A stretch of 17,685 nt of DNA from an uncultured Prevotella sp. (GTDB taxonomy: Bacteria > Bacteroidota > Bacteroidia > Bacteroidales > Bacteroidaceae), in assembly GCA_900546345.1 (NCBI GenBank), contig URCI01000058.1, positions 1-17,685 on the forward strand, in the 5' to 3' direction. The position numbers and the translations under genes are program-made. The notes under the pieces were generated by a model, which saw nothing but the letters and a program-made list of their open reading frames with translations, was not told the DNA's origin and did not search any database. Below are positions 14,617 through 17,685 of the stretch, piece by piece. Numbering within the stretch: the first letter of the stretch is position 1; each line of letters opens with the position of its first letter.

Positions 14617-16149
14617 TTACTGTTTTGTTTTCAGTCCCAGAGCCTTAGCTTTCTCCTGCAGCAGTGCCATGAGGGGCTCGCGCTCGTTGGGTACGGTGTT
14701 GTCGAGTACAGCCTGCTTCAAGGCTTGCTTAAGCTGTCCGACCTCTCTTGAAGGCTTCAAGCCGAACATCTCCATGATCTCATTGCCGTCGATGCAAGGT
14801 TGCAGCAGACGCTTGTAGTCCTTCTCCTTCAGATCAGCGATCTTCTCACGCACGATGCGGAAGTTCTCCAGGAAACGTTGCTTGCGCTGACTGTTCTTGC
14901 TCGTGATGTCAGCCTCACAGAGCATCATCAGGTCGTCGATGTCGTCGCCGGCATCATTGACCAGTCGTCTGACCGCACTGTCGGTGACCTCTTCGTCGGC
15001 GATGACAATGGGCCGCATGTGCAAGTCCACGAGTTTCTGCACATATTTCATCTTCATGTCCATCGGCAGTTTCATACGGCGGAAGATCGGTGGCACCATC
15101 TTGGCCCCCACATAATTATGGTTGTGGAAGGTCCACCCCTGTGCGTCATCCCACCGTTTGCATTTTGCCTTGCCGATGTCATGCATCAAAGCGGCCCAGC
15201 GCAGCCAGAGACGGTGCTCATCGAGGTGCTTTAGGTCAGCCTGCCACTCTTGGATTTTCTTCTCATCGGCCTCTTTGTCTTTCAGTTTTTCCAGAAGATA
15301 GCTTCTCCGATCGTCTTGTCGGCGGCAGACGTTGTCAAGGACCTCAAGGGTATGGTAGAAGTTGTTTTTATGGGCCCGTCCCTTGCGTGTCTCCACGTTG
15401 TCGAGGGCGGTAAGCTCAGGGAGAATCAGTGTGAGCAGTCCAGCGCGGTGCAGGTCCACGAATCCCCGGCTGGGCTGGTCGGCCAGCATGATCTTGTTGA
15501 GCTCTTCTTCGATGCGTTCTCCACTGATGATCTTCAGTCGTTCGGCGTTGCGGGTGAGTGCTTCGAAGGTCTCGTCTTCTATGTAGAACTTCAGTTGCGT
15601 GGCGAATCTCACGCAGCGCATCATGCGCAGCGGGTCGTCGGAAAAGGTCACGTCCGGGTCAAGTGGCGTGCGGATGATGCCATCCTCAAGGTCGGCAAGT
15701 CCGTCAAAGGGGTCGACGAGCTCACCGAACCGATTTGCATTGAGGCAGACAGCCAGGGCGTTGATGGTGAAGTCGCGCCGGTTCTGGTCGTCTTCCAACG
15801 TTCCGTCCTCGACATGAGGCTTGCGGCTGTCGTGGCTATAACTCTCCTTCCGTGCACCGACAAACTCCACCTCGGTGCCATGGTATTTTACCTGTGCCGT
15901 GCCGAAGTTGCGGAAGACGCTCAGATGAGCCGTTTTGCCCAGTCTTTTCTTCAGTGCCTGCGCCACAGCGATGCCACTTCCGACGACCACCACATCGATG
16001 TCGTTGGAGGGTCTTTCGAGGAAGAGGTCACGCACATAGCCACCTACGACGTAGCATTCTACGCCGAGGCTGTCAGCCACTTCTGATATGGTGTGAAAGA
16101 TATTTTTGTCGAGCAGCATTGCCAGCTCGTCGTCACTCAGCATTCTCAT
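14617..16149 (-). CDS. cca: CCA-adding tRNA nucleotidyltransferase (class II, HD domain)
   Basis: Adds or repairs the 3'-terminal CCA of tRNAs using CTP and ATP. From the ATG at 16149 it has 510 residues. The head domain shows VVGGYVRD (34-41), the catalytic carboxylates Asp50 and Asp52 (NDIDVVV), RRDFTINALAV (124-134) and the neck helix DDPLRMMRCVRFATQL (171-186). An HD phosphohydrolase-type domain follows with LMHDIGKAKC (321-330). The open frame extends upstream to 16371, but that part translates an 87-bp DNA tandem repeat twice (RFAVT..KLRGTSTIQKN..FSDSF), and the promoter lies inside it, so it is not coding. A second ATG at 16143 would lose two residues. The PcnB-like poly(A) polymerase alternative is less likely because an HD domain follows the neck. 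It is convergent with the lipoprotein gene and divergent from the SIMPL gene. Confidence 0.93.
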   Translation of the reverse strand: MRMLSDDELAMLLDKNIFHTISEVADSLGVECYVVGGYVRDLFLERPSNDIDVVVVGSGIAVAQALKKRLGKTAHLSVFRNFGTAQVKYHGTEVEFVGARKESYSHDSRKPHVEDGTLEDDQNRRDFTINALAVCLNANRFGELVDPFDGLADLEDGIIRTPLDPDVTFSDDPLRMMRCVRFATQLKFYIEDETFEALTRNAERLKIISGERIEEELNKIMLADQPSRGFVDLHRAGLLTLILPELTALDNVETRKGRAHKNNFYHTLEVLDNVCRRQDDRRSYLLEKLKDKEADEKKIQEWQADLKHLDEHRLWLRWAALMHDIGKAKCKRWDDAQGWTFHNHNYVGAKMVPPIFRRMKLPMDMKMKYVQKLVDLHMRPIVIADEEVTDSAVRRLVNDAGDDIDDLMMLCEADITSKNSQRKQRFLENFRIVREKIADLKEKDYKRLLQPCIDGNEIMEMFGLKPSREVGQLKQALKQAVLDNTVPNEREPLMALLQEKAKALGLKTKQ

Positions 16150-16167
16150 AATTAGTGTTTTAATGTG

Positions 16168-16198
16168 CAAAGTTACAGCAAACCGAATACAATACAAA
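16168..16198 (-). promoter_or_regulatory. Bacteroidetes-type promoter of cca, inside the tandem repeat
   Basis: On the minus strand: TTTG (16198-16195), 19 bases, TAACTTTG (16175-16168). Exact consensus, leaving a very short leader of about a dozen bases before the ATG at 16149. All of it except the last base of the -7 box belongs to the 87-bp repeat. Confidence 0.8.
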
Positions 16199-16359
16199 GA
16201 AAACGAATCAGAAAATTCGTTTTTTTGTATTGTTGAGGTGCCGCGTAACTTATCTAAAGTTACAGCAAACCGAATACAATACAAAAAAAACGAATCAGAA
16301 AATTTGTTTTTTTGTATTGTTGAGGTGCCGCGTAACTTATTAAAAGTTACTGCAAACCG
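16170..16359. repeat. 87-bp palindromic tandem repeat, 2.2 copies
   Basis: Units start at 16170, 16257 and 16344 (the third only about 16 bases long), spacing exactly 87. Each full unit is bounded by AAGTTAC and GTAACTT in inverted orientation and contains an inner inverted repeat of about 19 bp (ACAATACAAA ... TTTGTATTGT) around a short CAGAAA loop, so each could form a cruciform or hairpin. The two full copies differ at only a few bases. Confidence 0.92.
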
Positions 16360-16457
16360 CTGGATTGGCAAAGAAAAAGTTCGTTTTCTTTGTGTTGGTG
16401 CAGCTCTATGGAGTGTTTCTATATGCTAAACCCTCTTACGGAATAGGGATTTCCCCC

Positions 16458-16488
16458 TTGCCACATTACCATCTATCGCTTAATTTTG
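16458..16488 (+). promoter_or_regulatory. Probable promoter of the SIMPL-domain gene
   Basis: TAATTTTG at 16481-16488 is a perfect -7 box, with TTG at 16458-16460 about 20 bases upstream as -33 box. It lies 48 bases before the ATG at 16537. Confidence 0.65.
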
Positions 16489-16536
16489 CAACCATCAATA
16501 AGAAATCTAATTTGCAACCATTAAAAACTGAAGACC

Positions 16537-17244
16537 ATGAAAGAACGTATTCTCTCTTCTGCTATTGTAGCCTTGGGCATTGTCTTGCTCGGCATCTTCC
16601 TGAAGGCGGGTATGGACAACTTCACCGAGAAAGACCGCAAGGTGACAGTGAAAGGTTTGGCTGAGAAAGAGGTTAAGGCCGACAAGGTGACATGGCCGAT
16701 CATCACCAAAGAGATCGGTAATGATCTGCCGGAACTCTACAACCGGATCGCCTCCAAACAACAGACCATCCGCCATTTCCTCATCTCCAATGGCATCCAA
16801 CCCAGCGAGATCAGTGTGGGAGCCCCAAAAGTCATCGATATGAACGCCGAGCAGTTTGCTGACAATAACAAGCCCTACCGTTACAATGTCACGGTGGTAG
16901 TCACCGTCACCTCTACGCATGTCGACAAGGTCCGCGGTATCATTGCCCGGCAAGGCGAACTGCTCAGGCAGGGCGTTGCCGTTGTCGCCGGCGATTACGA
17001 TGCAGCCAACAATGTAAGCTATCAACTGACTTCTTTCAAGAAGATGAAACCTCAGATGATGACGGAGGCCATCGAGAACGCTGAACAGACGGCTCAGCAG
17101 TTTGCCAAGAATAGTCATTCGAGGCTCAACAAAATTGTCAGTGCAGACCAAGGGCAGTTCTCGATCGACGACCGCGACGCCAACACGCCTTACATCAAAC
17201 GTGTACGTGTGGTGACAACGGTCACTTACTCACTGAAAGACTAA
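16537..17244 (+). CDS. SIMPL domain (DUF541) protein, membrane-anchored
   Basis: A 235-residue protein with one N-terminal hydrophobic segment (ILSSAIVALGIVLLGIFLKAGM, shown here only in part as residues 5-24) that is either an uncleaved anchor or a signal peptide. The rest should be periplasmic. The opening beta-strand RKVTVKGLAEKEVKADKVTW is the typical start of SIMPL/DUF541 proteins. Helix-rich text follows (LYNRIASKQQTIRHFLISNG), then strands (YRYNVTVVVTVTSTHVDKVR), a region with EAIENAEQTAQQFAKNS, and a closing strand IKRVRVVTTVTYSLKD. The family has oligomeric periplasmic or outer-membrane members of uncertain role; no enzyme motif is visible. It is a single-gene unit with its own promoter, divergent from cca. 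Confidence 0.88.
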   Translation: MKERILSSAIVALGIVLLGIFLKAGMDNFTEKDRKVTVKGLAEKEVKADKVTWPIITKEIGNDLPELYNRIASKQQTIRHFLISNGIQPSEISVGAPKVIDMNAEQFADNNKPYRYNVTVVVTVTSTHVDKVRGIIARQGELLRQGVAVVAGDYDAANNVSYQLTSFKKMKPQMMTEAIENAEQTAQQFAKNSHSRLNKIVSADQGQFSIDDRDANTPYIKRVRVVTTVTYSLKD

Positions 17245-17275
17245 AATCCTCAAAATGACAGAATTGTTGAGGATT
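17245..17275 (+). terminator. Hairpin directly after the SIMPL gene
   Basis: Perfect 9-bp stem AATCCTCAA (17245-17253) / TTGAGGATT (17267-17275) with a 13-nt loop, starting at the base after the stop codon. No T tract follows, so it is a weak terminator at best and may instead protect the mRNA end. Confidence 0.4.
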
Positions 17276-17415
17276 CTGACAAAAAAGTGGCGCTGAGAAT
17301 GCGATTTTCAGGATCAGGCTGTCCCTTGGCTGGATTTTTGCGATTTTTGGGCTGTTTTCTTTAAGATATTGATAACCAGATATATAACTAAACGATAAAT
17401 TGCTGTAATCAATAG

Positions 17416-17470
17416 AAAAGGTGTTTTGAGGAGAAATTCTTAAGTGAAAATCCCCTCAAAACACCTTTTT
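17416..17470 (+). terminator. Long perfect hairpin with T tract
   Basis: Perfect 16-bp stem between 17416-17431 (AAAAGGTGTTTTGAGG) and 17454-17469 (CCTCAAAACACCTTTT) with a 22-nt loop, followed by TCTTG. It fits an intrinsic terminator for the SIMPL transcript about 170 bases after the stop. Its symmetry means it could work in both directions or be a small palindromic repeat. Confidence 0.65.
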
Positions 17471-17476
17471 CTTGTT

Positions 17477-17562
17477 GTCATCTCAGTGATTTCATCTTAT
17501 CATCTCATTGATTTTATCCGATCATCTCCATTGATTCATCAGGACATCTCAGTGTTTTTGCG
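17477..17562. repeat. Degenerate 22-bp tandem repeat, about 3.5 copies
   Basis: Units begin at 17477, 17499, 17521 and 17544 and follow the pattern (A/G)TCATCTCAnTGATTTnATC with substitutions and one inserted base in the third unit. The fourth unit is partial. Spacing is 22-23 bp. Confidence 0.65.
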
Positions 17563-17639
17563 CTACGGATCTATCTTTTTCCGTCATTTGGGCCACGCTT
17601 TTCATTGTTTTCTCAAATTCTGCTCTCTAGTGTAATCGG

Positions 17640-17647
17640 TATCTTTG
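17640..17647 (+). promoter_or_regulatory. Promoter-like -7 box at the window edge
   Basis: TATCTTTG matches TAnnTTTG, but the -33 position (17617-17620, ATTC) is poor. It may drive a gene starting beyond the window. Confidence 0.4.
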
Positions 17648-17685
17648 CACCAACAAATTTCAGAAATTAGCAATGTAGCAGATTT

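Larger units (their letters stand above)
16150..16536. other. Divergent spacer between cca and the SIMPL gene
   Basis: 387 bases without a gene. From the cca side: the cca promoter, 2.2 copies of an 87-bp palindromic tandem repeat (16170-16359), a further perfect hairpin CAAAGAAAA/TTTTCTTTG (16369-16377 with 16384-16392), about 60 bases with nothing recognisable, and the SIMPL gene promoter. A direct repeat of the -7 region occurs at 16481-16498 and 16508-16524 (TAATTTTGCAACCAT / TAATTTGCAACCAT). Confidence 0.7.
17245..17685. other. Non-coding right end of the window
   Basis: 441 bases without a credible gene. In order: a hairpin directly after the SIMPL stop (17245-17275), about 140 bases with nothing assignable, a long perfect hairpin (17416-17470), a degenerate 22-bp tandem repeat (17477-17562), and a promoter-like box near the edge (17640-17647). 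A 63-codon open frame at 17444-17635 covers the repeats and shows no protein-like features. Confidence 0.6.

Noticed and set aside
15250..16086. 278-codon plus-strand open frame opposite cca
   Set aside because: Antisense shadow of the conserved nucleotidyltransferase; no recognisable protein features.
16150..16371. N-terminal extension of cca by 74 residues
   Set aside because: It is the translation of the 87-bp tandem repeat, and the promoter lies within it; the homologous protein starts at about 16149.
16507..17151. 214-codon minus-strand open frame opposite the SIMPL gene
   Set aside because: Shadow frame; the plus-strand frame has the family-typical anchor and beta-strand pattern plus a promoter.
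16170..17562. CRISPR array
   Set aside because: The 87-bp repeats are directly adjacent with no unique spacers, the 22-bp units are degenerate and contiguous, and no cas gene is near.
17444..17635. 63-codon open frame at the right edge
   Set aside because: It covers the hairpin arm and tandem repeats, and its translation has no plausible domain.

Overview
The window looks like chromosomal DNA of a Bacteroidetes bacterium, most likely Prevotella or a close relative. The basis is a 729-residue type III glutamine synthetase, the LL-diaminopimelate aminotransferase route to meso-diaminopimelate, A-rich gene leaders instead of clear Shine-Dalgarno sites, and repeated matches to the Bacteroidetes promoter pattern TTTG-N19-TAnnTTTG. 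No rRNA, tRNA, CRISPR array, transposase or phage gene was seen.

Layout. (1) 1-2413, plus strand: the 3' part of a tricorn-like S41 protease, closed by a strong terminator. (2) 2580-7961, minus strand, read right to left: dapF, dapL, a small outer-membrane porin-like protein, and glnN (GSIII). (3) 7962-8287: a divergent AT-rich control region. (4) 8288-13255, plus strand: a P-II signal protein, two different ammonium transporters and a glutamine-dependent asparagine synthetase. (5) 13256-14596: an AT-rich island with its own promoter, a two-helix membrane peptide, a lipoprotein with an unusual cationic glycine-rich C-terminal domain, and a long-stem terminator. (6) 14617-16149, minus strand: cca, whose promoter is embedded in an 87-bp tandem repeat. 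(7) 16537-17244, plus strand: an anchored SIMPL-domain protein. (8) 17245-17685: non-coding DNA with hairpins, a degenerate 22-bp tandem repeat and a promoter-like box at the edge.

Regions 2-4 form a nitrogen-assimilation locus. The Amt proteins admit ammonium and P-II probably gates them. GSIII fixes ammonium into glutamine, AsnB passes the amide to aspartate, and the porin-like protein may serve outer-membrane passage. DapL and DapF spend glutamate nitrogen on the cell-wall and lysine precursor. Every gap between plus-strand genes in the glnB-amt-amt-asnB cluster contains a stem-loop, so graded expression within one transcript is plausible.

The most promising undescribed element is the AT-rich two-gene cassette at 13576-14596. 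The membrane peptide plus probably surface-exposed lipoprotein with an amphipathic, Cys-bracketed C-terminal region recalls toxin/immunity or bacteriocin-like pairs, but this is inference. The second is the 87-bp palindromic tandem repeat that duplicates the cca promoter.
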